A stretch of 64,000 nt of DNA, from positions 186,001-250,000 of the forward strand of contig VZRR01009912.1 of the NCBI GenBank assembly GCA_013398015.1. The letters are read 5' to 3'. The position numbers and the translations under genes were made by a program. Of this stretch, positions 34,017 through 46,100 are shown in pieces (within the stretch, counting starts at the first letter, position 1; every line of letters begins with the position of its first letter). The notes below the pieces were generated by a model. That model did not search any database. It was not told the origin of the DNA and saw only the letters and a list, made by a program, of their open reading frames with translations. This stretch comes from Oreocharis arfaki. Taxonomy: Eukaryota; Chordata; Aves; Passeriformes; Paramythiidae.

Positions 34017-36349
34017 CTAGGAGGGAGAGCGGAGCGTGAGAGGGGAGCATCAGTGCCGAGCATCATCCCGAGCATCCCCATCTGGAGCATCGCTGCGTGG
34101 AACCACCCAACCGGGGCCAAGTCCTGTGCCCTAAGAGGGAGAGATGCACAGCACCTTCCCCAGGATCCCAGCGCCCATCCCTGGCCCAGAACCCACCTTT
34201 GAGCGCGGAGGAGAAGCAGAAGGCATCAAAGCGGTGGAGGTGCCGGTGGCGCGGGCCGTAGCTGCGGATGCCCGGGGCGAGGTGCACGCCCCCGCAGGGC
34301 TTGCGGGGCAGGCGGATGGGGTACTGCACCGTGCCATCGGCCAGCCAGCCCGCGTTGCACCAGTCCAGCCCCTCGCTCCACGCCTGGAAGAGCTGGTTAA
34401 AGTTGGCGAGGATGGCACCTTGGTCTTGGCACACTTGCTCGGCTTCGTGGAAGTTGAGCCTGTACTGCCCGCGGGGAGGCTGGTAGGGGAACACGATGCC
34501 TGGAGGCAGATGGGACACTCAGCTGGCTCCGTGGGCAACCCACCCGACCCAAGCCCAGCCCCAGCAGGAGCCACAGGGATCCCTGAGCCATGTCAAATTC
34601 AGGCTCTGGGACAGGCACCACCTCAGTGTGGCAGAGACAAGGCTCAGGCATGCAGGGATGGGGCTGCTCCGGACATGCAGGCGCCAGCAGCGGGTGGCCA
34701 GCGACATCTGGTGGCACAGGGACACAAGGGCTCGGTCCTGGGGACACAAGGACCCCCTCATGGGGAGAGCACCTGCATATACAGGGATGCACAGACTACA
34801 ATGGGGATGCAGGGACCACCACCACAGTGGTGTATAGACCATGGTCCTGGGAACAGACAGACAGTGGTCCCTGGGAGGCATGGACCACCCCTGCGGGGAT
34901 CACTGTCATGGGGATGCACAGGCTTCAGGAACAGTGATACAGGGACCAGCATCATGGGGACATATGGGCCATGATCCCAGCGGACACATAGGCCACCAAC
35001 ACGGGGATGAATGAGCCTCTGTCGCAGGGATGGATGGACCAGAGAACCTGTGGGCATCACCACCATGGACACAGTCACAAGGGCTGGTGGGGACAAGTCA
35101 CTGTGGGAGGCAGGGTTCAGGGACCAACGGGGTGGGGCAGGGACAACCAATGGGGACATTTCCACAGCTCTGAGCTCGAAAGCAATGTCAGGGCTGAGTC
35201 AGGTCCTTCATGACAAGTGAGCAGCAGAGGCTGGACCAGTCACCAAGGTTCATCATAAGATGCATTGGGATATCCAGAGCTGGGAGGGGAGGGGACAGCT
35301 GTACATAATGCAACACAGTGGGAAGATGGGTGGGTAAAGGCAGGAAATGCTGCAGCCATGGGGTCACTCCCAGCTCTGACTCCAACAGCACCCATTGTGT
35401 CCCAGCTGGGCAGACAGCTCTGGGCTCACTCACTCCTGAGGCCCCAGAGCCAGACAGCCTAAGCCACTGCCCCATCACACCAAGCATCCCAGCCCCTTTC
35501 TGCCCATGATCAAGCTCCCCAACCCCCTTGCCTTGCCACGTCCCCAGAGGAGAAGGTGCCATAGGAAGGCCAGGCCCACTGGCTGAGAGGGTCCCGTGGT
35601 CCCCAGCATGCCCCCACCTTGCAGCTGGAGCTCCACGACATCGCTCTCATCCTCCAGCCCGTCGATGACCTCACAGCGGTATTTGCCATCGTCCTTCAAG
35701 CGCACATCGCTGATGACCAGTGAGGCCTCGTGCCGGCTGGCCTGGCGGATGTGAGCGCGGCCCTTGAAGTCCCCAAAGGCCATCTGGGTCTTGCCTATGG
35801 CCACCATCACATCCTGCTCTTTGGTGTAGTCGTCCCGCAGCTTGGACCACTTGATGCGGATTTTGCGCTTAGGCGCCATGTCGGGCTCATAGCGGTAGCG
35901 GCAGGGCAGGGTGACGTTGGCACCGTTGTAGCTGTAGACAGGGTCTTTGGAGGTTTCCACCACCAGTTTGGCTCCACTGAAGTAATCCACTGGGGGCAAG
36001 AAGGAAGGTGTGACAGGCAGGGCAGGATCCAGGGCTAGGCAGCATCCCCAAATCTTCCCTCCAGCCACCACCTCTTCTACCTCGAGCATCCCCCGAGCAT
36101 CTCTGGAGCATTCCCGCCTGCTCCTCTGGGCCCCACATCCCACCAAGTGATGGGTCTCCACCCCACCCAGAGGCAGGGGGGTACTTCAGCCTCCTGAGAC
36201 AACCTGCCTGTCCCCGATATACCTTTGTCCTGCCCATCGCCATTGTCGTTCATGATGTGGTTGTAGTAGAAGCCGTTGTAGAAGGGCCGGTAGGAGCCAC
36301 TGGCCAGGCGCAGCAGGGTGGCCTTCAGGAGGAGTGGAAGCAGCAGCAT
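33736..36349 (-). CDS. HAPLN3: Hyaluronan and proteoglycan link protein 3, start to stop (4 coding exons)
   Basis: HAPLN3 is a secreted link protein that stabilises hyaluronan-proteoglycan complexes. Four coding exons (36223-36349, 35618-35989, 34197-34499, 33736-34016) join in phase 1 throughout to give 1083 bases and 360 residues, the same length as human HAPLN3. Approximate residues: signal peptide and N-terminus 1-42, Ig V-type 43-166, Link 167-267, Link 268-360, ending CYKER and TAA. The ATG at 36347-36349 has G at -3 and opens a short hydrophobic leader (MLLLPLLLKATLLRL). Gene order next to ACAN and MFGE8 supports HAPLN3 over its paralogues HAPLN1, 2 and 4. It runs towards ACAN. Confidence 0.95.
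34197..34499 (-). CDS. HAPLN3: HAPLN3 first Link module exon
   Basis: This 303-bp exon encodes GIVFPYQPPRGQYRLNFHEA, WCNAGWLADGTVQYPI, CGGVHLAPGIRSYG and FDAFCFSSALKG. Aggrecan splits this module into 175- and 128-bp exons, whose sum is exactly 303. Confidence 0.96.
34640..35065 (-). repeat. Degenerate minisatellite in HAPLN3 intron
   Basis: Within the 1.1 kb intron between the Ig and Link exons, short motifs such as ggggatgcac, ggggacacaag, cagggacca and catggggac recur about every 30-36 bases on the plus strand. Copies are imperfect and I cannot define an exact unit or count. Confidence 0.6.
35618..35989 (-). CDS. HAPLN3: HAPLN3 Ig domain exon
   Basis: This 372-bp exon, phase 1 at both ends, encodes AKLVVETSKDPVYSYNGANV, TLPCRYRYEPDMAP, IRIKWSKL and YRCEVIDGLEDESDVVELQL. 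It is homologous to and the same length as the aggrecan Ig exon. One NVT sequon is present. Confidence 0.96.
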
Positions 36350-36382
36350 GGCTGGGAAGCGAGGCCGAACCCTGAGCCCGGG
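36223..36382 (-). CDS. HAPLN3: HAPLN3 first coding exon: 5' UTR end and signal peptide
   Basis: The exon starts after a ctctgcag acceptor, with 33 bases before the ATG at 36347-36349. It encodes the leader, then YRPFYNGFYYNHIMNDNGDG and QDK before a gtatat donor in phase 1. The PFYNGFYY motif is shared with mammalian HAPLN3. Confidence 0.9.
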
Positions 36383-36510
36383 CTGCAGAGGGGGAAAGGG
36401 CTGCTGTAACACCCCCAAATAGCCAGGAGAAAGCCAGCAGTGCCTGGCAGTGGTGCCAAGCAGACCGAGGGGCAAGAGGAGGGGTGGGAAGAGCTGGCAG
36501 AGCAGCTCAC

Positions 36511-36546
36511 CTGCCCGCAGGGGAGAGTGTAGGCAACGTGAGCCAT
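36511..36546 (-). other. HAPLN3: Possible upstream HAPLN3 exon end, with in-frame ATG
   Basis: On the minus strand a good donor (gggcag before gtgagc) ends an exon at 36511. An ATG at 36544-36546 lies 36 bases upstream of the donor. If this exon splices to the acceptor at 36382, that ATG is in frame with the main start. The upstream limit of the exon is unknown; it may simply be 5' UTR, or it may not be used. Confidence 0.35.
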
Positions 36547-37950
36547 GCCCCCAGACCCGCCTCCCAGCCGGTGCTCCCAGTCCCCTCCATTCTCATCCTC
36601 CCGCCTGGCTCACAGCACACACCACCACATTCGCCGCTGCTGCCCAGTGGGGGTGTGCCCATTGCGGGGACGCCCATTGCGGGGAGCACCTGGCCTGCAG
36701 GAGAGTGCTGGGACCAAGTCGGGGACGGGGCAGCTGGAGAAACAGGATGCCGGTGTGTCCCTTGAACAGGGAAAACATCACGTAGGGGTGCAGGGGGAGA
36801 GAAATGGCTGAGCCCCACTGTAAAGCAGCAAGGTCGGTTTACAGAGGCAGCCGAGCGTGCAACCCGACCAAGGCGGGAGGGAGAGAGCTCGGGCTGCCTC
36901 CGCTGCCCCGGCTCCGGACAAAGCCCGGCAGCACTCGCTGTCCTGGCCAAGGACCCTCTAGTCCAACCCAGGGCTGCCGCTCTGCATCACAGACAGGGCT
37001 GGCACCGACCCCATGCAACACATGTGGCTCCCAAAGCACGTCCCATGGGTGGGGGGCAGCCTGGCTGCCCCACGGCAGCAGAAATGTGCACTGCCCCGAG
37101 CTCTGGGGGCCAGGACACCCAAGGGTGCCCTGCACGGGGCTCACCCGGGGTGCTGGCAGCAGAATTGGCTGTGAGCATTCCCGGAGCCGGCAGAGGGGGC
37201 CCGGCACCCGGCAAGCCTCCGGCAGACTCCTTCCAGCACCGGGAGGTGGGGGGGGGCTGACATCTGTGCCCTGCTTAGACAAGGCTTACGAGTGCCTGCA
37301 AAAACACCCCGGGCCAGGGGGCTGTGCGAGAGCAGATGCTGAACCCCGGAAGGGTCCAACACGGGGTACGCCGGTGCTCTCCGGGGTCCGGGGCATGAAA
37401 ACGGCTGCTCTCATCACAGGCTGCTCAATCCCGGACTCTCCCCTGAAGTCAGTGCCACTGCCCACCGTGGGGTGCAGCCACATTCGCCTCCCACAGGGGC
37501 CAGCACAGGCGGTGCCCGAGGGCGCAGGGTGCACCCGCTGGAGCGCCAGCACAGCCCCGGGAGCGGGCGCGGCAGCGCGGCACCGCTGGCACCGGAGCCT
37601 CGGGGACACCGCCACGTGCTGCCCACGCGCCGCAGGGTGGGCTCGACGCACGGCAGCTTCACACCTCGAGCTGCAGGGCACCAGCCCTGCTCCCCCTGTG
37701 CCCCAGTGCCCGGTAACCCCCCCAGAACCCAGCGCTGCAGTGATGTGCAGCGGGCCCAGCGCTCTCAACTGCGGTGCCGAGAGCGTCGTGCTGCAGCACC
37801 CAGCACAGCCATGCCTGGCACCTTCCAAGGTGATGCCCGGCTCCCTCCATGGCAATGCCATCCCCCCTGCCCTTCGCGGCAAGCTGGGTGCCCACCACCC
37901 CGGGGTGCCAGCCCTCCCCAGTCCCGGCACTGGGGCCAAGCCCTACTCAC

Positions 37951-38062
37951 GCTGGTGGCGGGCAGGCTGCAGGCAGGCGTGCAGGCAGGCTGCAGGCAGA
38001 TGCACTGTGTTTAGGGCTCTTGCAGGGCTGAGAGGAAGCAGCTCCAGGGCCTGCCTCTTAAA
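37951..38062 (-). promoter_or_regulatory. HAPLN3: Candidate HAPLN3 promoter and 5' UTR exon
   Basis: On the minus strand a TTTAAG TATA-like box lies at 38057-38062, and about 105 bases on a strong donor, AGC before GTGAGT, ends a possible exon at 37951. The spacing would suit a short non-coding first exon of HAPLN3. This rests on two motifs only. Confidence 0.3.
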
Positions 38063-41000
38063 GGGAAACACACGCCTTTCCCAACCCCCTGCTCGCAGCC
38101 CGGAGCTGGGGTGGGTGCCCCTGGCCCCCCTCGCCTGCCCACCATGCCTGGGTGATGGCCTCACCGTGCGTCCACACACTGCCCACATGCCGCCCACACA
38201 CCATTCACACACCTCATCTTGAGGTGTGCCAGCTGCCTGCACTGCCCCTGACTTGGAAGGGACAGCAATGGGGAGAAACGTGCCCTGTTGGGGCTGGTGG
38301 GATCCTGTGATGTTCTGTGCAAAGCCCTGGTGAAGCCACAGTGCCAGGGAAAAAGAGACATCCCTTGTCCCACATCCCGCTGGAGGGGACTGGCCACGAT
38401 CCCGAGACAAAGGTGGTGTCCAACACACTTGTGGCAGGAGCAGCACAGGCACAAGCAGCTGGGGACAGGTGGGCTGTGGCATGGATTGATCTGTGCCTAA
38501 GAGGTGCAGGCAGTGCCTGCCTGCCTGCCTGCTCTGGAATTCAGTAGAGACAGCTGAGCTGTGGGGTTCAGCCTCTTCAGGGTCTGCCTGGGGCTGTGGG
38601 GACAAAGCAGAGGCACAGAAACCGGGGCAAAAGCTCTGGGGTGCCCAGCTGCACCCACCTGAGGGGGCATCATCCCTGGACTTGCGTGATGCCCTCCATG
38701 CCAGCTCCCACTGGCACACAGACGTGCAGACCCAGCTCCGAGAGCCCCAGGTCGGGTCCGCAGGAAGGGCAGCGCGGCGGCGGCACCGCCAGGGGATGCC
38801 GGTCAGGGGATAGACAGAGAGGCCAGACAGAGGAACCGCGATGCGGCGTGTGCCCTGACCCATCGACCCGCTGTCCCAGTCCAGTGCGCTGCTTCACCCC
38901 CCACTTTGTTGTTTTATGGCAAGGAAATGAGGCGTGGGGGCCCCGGTCCAGCTCTTGCCGCCCTGCAGGATGGCTTCAAGCCGGAAAGAAAACAACTCGT
39001 GTAAAAATAAACGGCCCGAGGCTGGCTGCGGGGTGAAGGGGGCCAGGACCCCTTCCCGACAGCGCCCAGCACGGAGCGCTCGGGGTGCGATCCTGTCTGC
39101 CCGCCGCCGCCACGCTGATAGGGAGCAGCCAGCAAGGAAGCGGCGTTATCGGCCGCCAGCGCCGGCACGACAGCCCATGTTCCCCGTGGGAAGCCCCGAC
39201 CACTGATGGCAGTGGGACACGGGGTCTGGAGGCACCGCTCTTCCTTGTTCTCCTTTTCTCTGCACACCCACCGGCCCTGCCAGCCCTCCCCGAGGAGGGA
39301 CGCGGCGGAGCCGGGCTGCCCAGGGACACGGGAGTGTGACGGCCGGGCGCGCCGCCTGCTCGCCTGCCCGGAGCAGCCTGTCCCGCAGCCCACAATGGAG
39401 GGACAATTAAATCTTCCGGCACGGGGCCACTGCACTGCCCGCATTCTGGCCGAGGGTCCCTGCTACCCCCGGCCCTGCCCCCTGGCCGGAGGAGGTGGTG
39501 GGATGGTGTCCCAGCTGCACCCTGGCTGCCAGTGTTCCGCTGCAGCTGCTTGCCCAAGTTGTTCTAGTGACCCAAAAATTGGGATGGTTCTCTCCAGCCC
39601 CGGGCTGTGTAGAAAACAGCCCTGTCGGGGCACACTGCTCCCTGGCATGGCTATCCCATTGTTCCAGAAGCGAGGAGCAAGCCCCACAGTGTCCTGTGCT
39701 GCCCGCACTGCCTGCACCACGGCGCCTGCCAGCAGCCGTCCTCTGCCCGGCCTGAGGAGGGGAGTGGCAGCAGGGAAGGGGACAGGGATGCTCTCAGGCA
39801 CCTCTTTCCAGCAGCAGCTCCTGGCTCGCCTTAGGCCATGTCTCTTGTCTGGATGTGGGCAATGATTTCTTCATCTCCTCCTAGGAAGGAGGGGCCACGG
39901 GGAAGGATCTGGTCACCAGCAGTCCTTGAGGAAGAAGGAATCTCCTTCATTCCTTCCCACCTCTCACCTCGTTTTTGTTTTCTGTTCTCTGAGGGGTACC
40001 CTGGGTGTGACCACAAGTTTCAGGTTGAGCAAAGCTGTGCAGGGTCAGGGTAGCTCTGACCTGGGAGCACATGTTTAGGGCACGTGTCTAGTGCTGGCTG
40101 AGCATTTGGCTGAACAGGAGCCATAAAAGTGTCATCCTTGTCTTCCCCGCCTCAAAGCCAGCGCCTGACAGCTCTGCTGCGGCCTCACCAGAGATTTGTC
40201 CATGAAATGCTGCTTGCACAGGATGATTCCAGCAGGAACACTCACATTCCTGGTGGGATGGAGGAGGTTGTGATCTGTGCTGGGCTTTCCGGGTGGTGGC
40301 GAGAGGATGCTCTCCCTGACGGCTGCTTCCTGAGGAACCAGCTCACAGCAGCTGGCAGCACCGGCAGCCGAGTCAGCAGGCAGCAGGGTGCTGCAGCGTT
40401 CCGGCCATCCCGGCCTTCCTGCTGTCCCAGCAACCCAGGCACGTCCGGGAAGAGCATCCGAGGGATGGGACAAGGCGTGAGAGGCTGTGCATGGCGGGGA
40501 GGGCACCCTGGCTCTCCCAATCCCCCCATCCTGGGGTTCCAGAGGGATGAAGGAAATGCCACAAGGCTGGGAAGGGGCTCAGCATCCATCAGAGGGGCTT
40601 GGGGGGTAGCAGTGGGCAGGGGGAAGCAGCAGCCAGGGGGTGAGGATGCATCCCCTGCTATGATGTGCAGCATCTGCTCCTGTCACCCTCCTCATGGAGC
40701 CTCTGCCCTGTCCCTGGCTCACGGCTGTCTTGGCTGGACTCAAAGCAAACTGCTCTTATCTCTGCCTCAGCTTCCCGATGATAAGGGTGGTGTGTCTGGA
40801 GGTGAGCCGGGCAGACTGTCCCCCCTGTCCCTGGCTCTAGCTGTGGCTGCTATTTGTCACCAAGCAGCTGCAGCCACAATGAATTCAGCCTGGTCTCCAC
40901 AAGCAGACTCCCAGCTCCTCCGGTGCCCAGGGCTGGCACTCAAGGGCCAGGCATGAGCCCATCTCCCATAGGCAAGGCCCAAGGAGGAGATGCCTGGCTG

Positions 41001-41729
41001 AGCAGGGCACTGCTGGCAGCAGGGAAGCGCAGGAAGATTGTCCTGCAGGGAGCTGCAGGGACAGAGCTGTGGTAGGACATAGGTGACTCTTGGCCACTCA
41101 TGCCAACCTCAGGGGTCCCTGCCCAGCGTGGCAGATTCTGGATATGAGCAAAACTCCTCTGTCCTGTTCATCACAGAGCTCCTTCCCTACATGGGATCAC
41201 ATCCTCAACGCAGGGAGATCCTGCTCCAGCAGCACCCATGTCCCAGCCCTCCCCAGGAGGGCTCTGCTGGGAACATCCCCTCAAGCAGGCAGCCCTCACA
41301 TAATTCACGGCTCACTCCAGTCCTGGGAGTGTGCTTGGGTGTAAGAGCCGATCTAGCTCCAAGCTGGGGGATTTGCTCCAGGATCAAAGCCAAAGGAGGA
41401 GACACAGGGTGTGGGGTGCTGATAGAGGCTTCCCCTCCCCAAGCCCCATCCCGCCGCGCCTGGCCAGCTGCGAGCACAGTCTCCAGCAGCTGTGACAGGG
41501 TGGAGGCAGTGGGAAAGATGCACACAAAGCCCTGAGATACCCTGTTTTTAAGGCAGGGAAGGGAGCTAAGAGGGTCTGTGAAGGCAGGAGAGGTGCGGGG
41601 CCAGCACAGCAGCTGGCAATCCCCCAGAATGGAGGAGTCGAGGGGCTCAGAGGGAATCCTGGAGGACCACCAGACCAGCCAGGCTTTGCGAGATGGCCTT
41701 CGGGGAGGCACAGAGCAGACAAGCCAACA
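38063..41729. other. Intergenic HAPLN3-MFGE8, no gene recognised
   Basis: This GC-rich interval holds several long open frames with no domain or splice pattern that I recognise; they follow from high GC content. No clear repeat family is seen. It lies between the 5' end of HAPLN3 and the 3' end of MFGE8, both on the minus strand. Confidence 0.6.
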
Positions 41730-41749
41730 CTCCCAAAGTTTAAGCTGGT

Positions 41750-41755
41750 TTTAAT
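41750..41755 (-). terminator. Candidate MFGE8 poly(A) signal ATTAAA
   Basis: The minus strand carries ATTAAA about 1.24 kb after the MFGE8 stop, followed by a GT-rich run (gagtgttggcttgtctg). No AATAAA is closer in a better context. This would give a 3' UTR from 42994 to about 41730. Confidence 0.45.
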
Positions 41756-42994
41756 ACTGTCAGAGACACCCCAGAGTGGGGCCATCGCTGCCATCCCACC
41801 TGGGCTCCCTCAGCCCTCGCCAAAGTGAACCCACTGCCAGCCCAGCCCCACGGCCACTTCACATCCCAGCAGGCAGGGGAAGCATCACTGCCAGCCCGGG
41901 ACAGCCTGCCCGTGCTCCCACCAGGGTCTCACTCATCTCCTACTGCTAATCCCGAGGGTTCGAGCATTGCAAGAGGCTCCCTTCCATCCCACACAAAGGG
42001 AAAAAAATCAGGTTACAAAAAGGGTCATGGCACGGCTCACTGCCCACTGCATTTGGGTGGTTTAACTACCACCTTTCCCATCTTTTCTCCACATCCTTGT
42101 GGCTTCAAACCAACTCTCCCCGCTACCAGATCATAGTCCCCCTGCTCACCACTGGGCTCTGAGGACAAGGGACGTCCAGGCACCCCAAACTGCAGTAAGC
42201 TGGGGGTGATGGCAATGTTGAGACTTGGGAGGATGCTGGAGCTGGCATCCCAGGAAGGGGAACGGGCAGTGCCTGCCAAAACGCCTGCTGTGGTGCCTGC
42301 CAGAGTGCCCAGCAGGTAGAGCCACCATCGGGGGGATCTGGTGCCTCTCGACAGGAGCCGTCTCATCACTCCACTCGCACTATGTGGTGCTGACATCGCA
42401 GGCAAGGACACTCAAGGCCTGGCAAAATGGGCAGGGGACAACAGCTGAGTTTTTTCAGAGGATTTTCACAGCCCCTGCTTGCAGACAAACAGGCAGCAGG
42501 AGGGACATCGGAGGCTGCAAGCCAGGGGAGCCTGCCCTCAGACCCTGAAAACTGCTGAGCCCCGAGACCCAGTTCGGGCAAGGGACTGCCACTGGCTGCA
42601 GCCTCTCTGCTGGAAGCAGAAGCAAGAAGGAGAAAATCTGTCCCCAGGCTTAGCTGAGAAGATAACGCCAAGCCCTGGTTGCAGAACAGGGTCCCTCAGC
42701 AAAGCCTCATTTGCAGGATGGTGTCTCCAAGAAAGCCCCAGTTGCAGGAGGGGGTCTCAGCCCTGGCTGGAGCAGCAAAAGGGCAGGAGCCGTCCCCACA
42801 TCCCACTTGCAAGGGCCCCATAAAGTGCAGTGCTGCAGCCCCAGCACCAACGCGGGGCAGGGGAGCCCTCTCGGCCGCCTCCTGAGTGTGGGGACGTGGA
42901 GATGGGGGTGTGAGGTCAGAGCAGGAGCGGGCAGGGGCAGGCAGGGTGCAGGCTGGGCAGCGGGGAAGAGCAGCCCCGTCCTTCCTCGCCGTGC

Positions 42995-43138
42995 CTACTC
43001 ATCGCAGCCCAGCAGCTCCACGCGCAGGGTGATGCGGTTGTTCCAGGCCACGGGCAGGATGCGGACATAGCGGGCGTAGAAGGGCACATCGAACACATTC
43101 TTCTTGTGTGAGTAGTTGTCACTGTTGCCATGGAAGAT
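42995..43138 (-). CDS. MFGE8: MFGE8 last coding exon: end of discoidin C2
   Basis: This 144-bp phase-0 exon encodes [32 protein letters not shown] and ends [10 protein letters not shown] before TAG. The final cysteine closes the C2 disulfide; two acidic residues follow it, where human MFGE8 ends at the cysteine. Confidence 0.95.
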   Translation of the reverse strand: MFHGNSDNYSHKKNVFDVPFYARYVRILPVAWNNRITLRVELLGCDE

Positions 43139-46100
43139 CTAGAGGAGAAAGGTGGGTGTCAGTGCTGCCAGGACCGCAGGGCAGCGGTCACAGCACCGAG
43201 CTGACAGAGTTTAAGAAGACTTTGGACAACACTCTCAGGCACGTGGTGTGACTCTTGGGGTGTCCTGTGCAGGGCCAGGAGTTGGACTCGATGATCCTTG
43301 TGGGTACCTTCCAACTCAGCACATGCTGTGGTTCTGTGACCTCACTCCCACCACCCATCCCTCCCCACCATGGCACCCCAGAGGCCCGGAGAAGCCACCT
43401 TGCCCTCACCACACCCACCTTGGTGCTGTTTGTCTGGGCATCCCGGTACAGGGTCCAGGACGCACCGTCGTCACTGTAGGCCACCTTGTAGGCTGCCACA
43501 TACTGGATGTGCCCAAAGTCACGGGCTCCTTGTGTGATGATGCCTGTCACCTTCTTCTGGTCCCGGAGGTCAATCTGGCAGAGACAAGGCTCGTCACAGC
43601 TCCTTGCAGGAGCAGTGCTCCCACCCTACAGCACCCTGAATGTTCCAGAGACAGCCAGGAAGAGCTGGCCCTCCGGGGTCAAGAACGGAGAAAACACCAC
43701 TTGACCCTCATGCCAATGCCAGACAAATCATAAAACATGACAGTGAAATATTTGATTCTCCAACACCCACAGCATCCCTCAAAGCAACCAAAAGTGAGTG
43801 TAAACCCTTCTCAGCTCCCATGCCCACCCCTTCCACCTCCACATTTTTTGCCGGAAACATCAGTGTGGGAAGGACAGCAAAAAATCTCAACTCAAAAAGA
43901 CCTCAGGATTCACAGAGGAAATGCATTTCCACTGGAAAGTAATTCTCTGGCTGAGAAAATATGCAGTTCAACACAATCTGACATTTGGGTTCTAAGTGAG
44001 ATGGCTTCTATTCTCTTTACTCTGCCACACTGTATTTGCTGCTGCTGGCACGTTACAGGGTAAACCACCAAAGGAGCTGAGAGCCTCATTAATTTAGCTC
44101 TGTTTTCATGCTCATGGAGGGCAGTTCCAGCTATACAATACACACAAATCCTGAGTGTACATGTAAATCTCCACACAGGCAGTCTGCGGTGCAAGAGCCC
44201 AACTCAGCATGTCATCCCGACCCCGTCATCAGCCAACATGTCGATAAGCTGGTTTATTTAGAGTTGTGAGGCAGCTGCTTTTAATCATTTCCCAAATAAA
44301 AAGCGGGACAAATATCTAAACTGCTTTGTCCTATTATGTCATGGAATCATGTGAAAAGTACAAAAACAGGGGAGGAAGGGAAACTGAGAAGGAAATTTCA
44401 AAACTATTTGTTTCTATTCCAGACTGGGAAGAGAAAAGCAAGCCTGATTTTTTTCCTGCAAAACAGAAACATGGTGTCCTGGGCAGCCAGAAGGTGGTGG
44501 GACAGTCACCCCAGGCTGGGATGGCATTTCCTGAGGGGGTAAGGCAGAACTGGGGTGCTGTAGGCTTGAAGAACCCCACAAGAAGGCGCAGAGATGGCAC
44601 CATCTTATCCCTATAGGCACTGGTTCTGACCCAGAGTTCCAGGACTGCTGTTAAAACCGGTGGCTGTGGTGCCATCCTGACCTGCCCCTGTGATCTAGGC
44701 TCAGGAAGAGCACTGCTGGACTTTGTGACCCACCGCAAGGCTCTGGCCACACCAACCCAGCTGTTCCAGCTACCCTGAAACAGGAGTGGCATAGCTGGAG
44801 GAGCTGGTGAGGAGACACGAGGTCAGAGAGACCGGAGACCCACCTGCAGCCACTCGGACTGGCCGTTGTCCTGGGCTGTCCAGGCGTTGGTTTTGCCCGT
44901 CATGTCCAAGCGAGCGTAATGAGGGTGCCAGGTAAAGGCATCAATGCCCCAGGTCTTGAAGACACTGGAGGCTGTGATCTGCTGGTCGGAGATGAGGCGG
45001 GATTTCATGCCCAGAGGCTCCGAGCAACCTGCCGTGTTGAAATACACTGTAACACAACAGTTTACACAGGCAGTGAAAAGGAAAGAGACAACAGCACCAC
45101 TGCAAGCAAAACCCTGCAGCCCTGTCAGAAGCCATCCCCACATTCTCATGTTTCCACTGCCCGGAGCAGCATCAGGGCCAGGCAGGGAAATGCTCAGCAG
45201 AGGCGCAGGGCTGCCTGTTCCCGGGATTTTTAGCTCACAGCTATTCCCTGGCTCACAGTGCCTCCTGCTGCAGGGATGAGTGGATGTCCCCATAGCCCAG
45301 CCCAGCGCTGGAACACAGAAAGCTTTGGCAGGAGGCAGAGAAGGATAAGCAAAGGATAAGTGGAAAGAGCAACGCAAAGACACCCCCAGCCAAAAGCACG
45401 GATAGCACCACACCCACGCAGCAGCAGGACAGGACCCAAGCCCCCACAGCATCCCACTCCCACACCGACACACGAGCCCCACTCAGCTCCCAGGGATGTG
45501 CCGCAAGGCAGGAATGCGGGAGGCACGGGGGAAGGGCTCAGGCTGACGATCCCTTACATTTCCCAGAGGACTTTGATCCTCCGCTGCTTTTCAAGCTCTC
45601 CGGCAGGAAAAGCAGCAGGTTCACAGCTCAGACAGGGAGGGGGCACAGTAAAAACTCCTGGCTTGGGAAGGTGTTAGCAGCGTGAGAACGCTGCTCGAGC
45701 CGGCTGAGCCGATGGGATTAACGGCTTGAGCTCCCCAAACGCACCCCTGGGTATTTCCAGGCATCAGCGAGAGGAAAAACAAGCCCCGACCAAATCCCCT
45801 TGTCCTGAGGGATCAGAAGCAGGCCAGGGGGTGATGCCCTGCCCCGTGCCACCCCCTGCCCTGCAGGCCCCGGGGAGGGGAAAGGCACCGGCATTTACCG
45901 TTCATCTCACAGCCGATGAGCTCGAAGCGCAGCGTGCAGGCGCGGCGGCACACCACGGGGTAGATGCGGATGAACTGGGCCGTGATGGGAGGGTTGAACA
46001 TGTTGGTCCGCATGGTGCCATAGTCCATGTTCCCCTCAAAAACCTGTGACAGCGAGCAGTGAACAGCGAGCATCACCATCAGCAGCCCAGCTCTCTCACA

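Noticed and set aside
36804..38222. A 472-codon plus-strand open frame upstream of HAPLN3
   Set aside because: Very high GC content makes stops rare. The translation is Pro/Ala/Gly/Cys-rich without domains, and several other frames here are also open.
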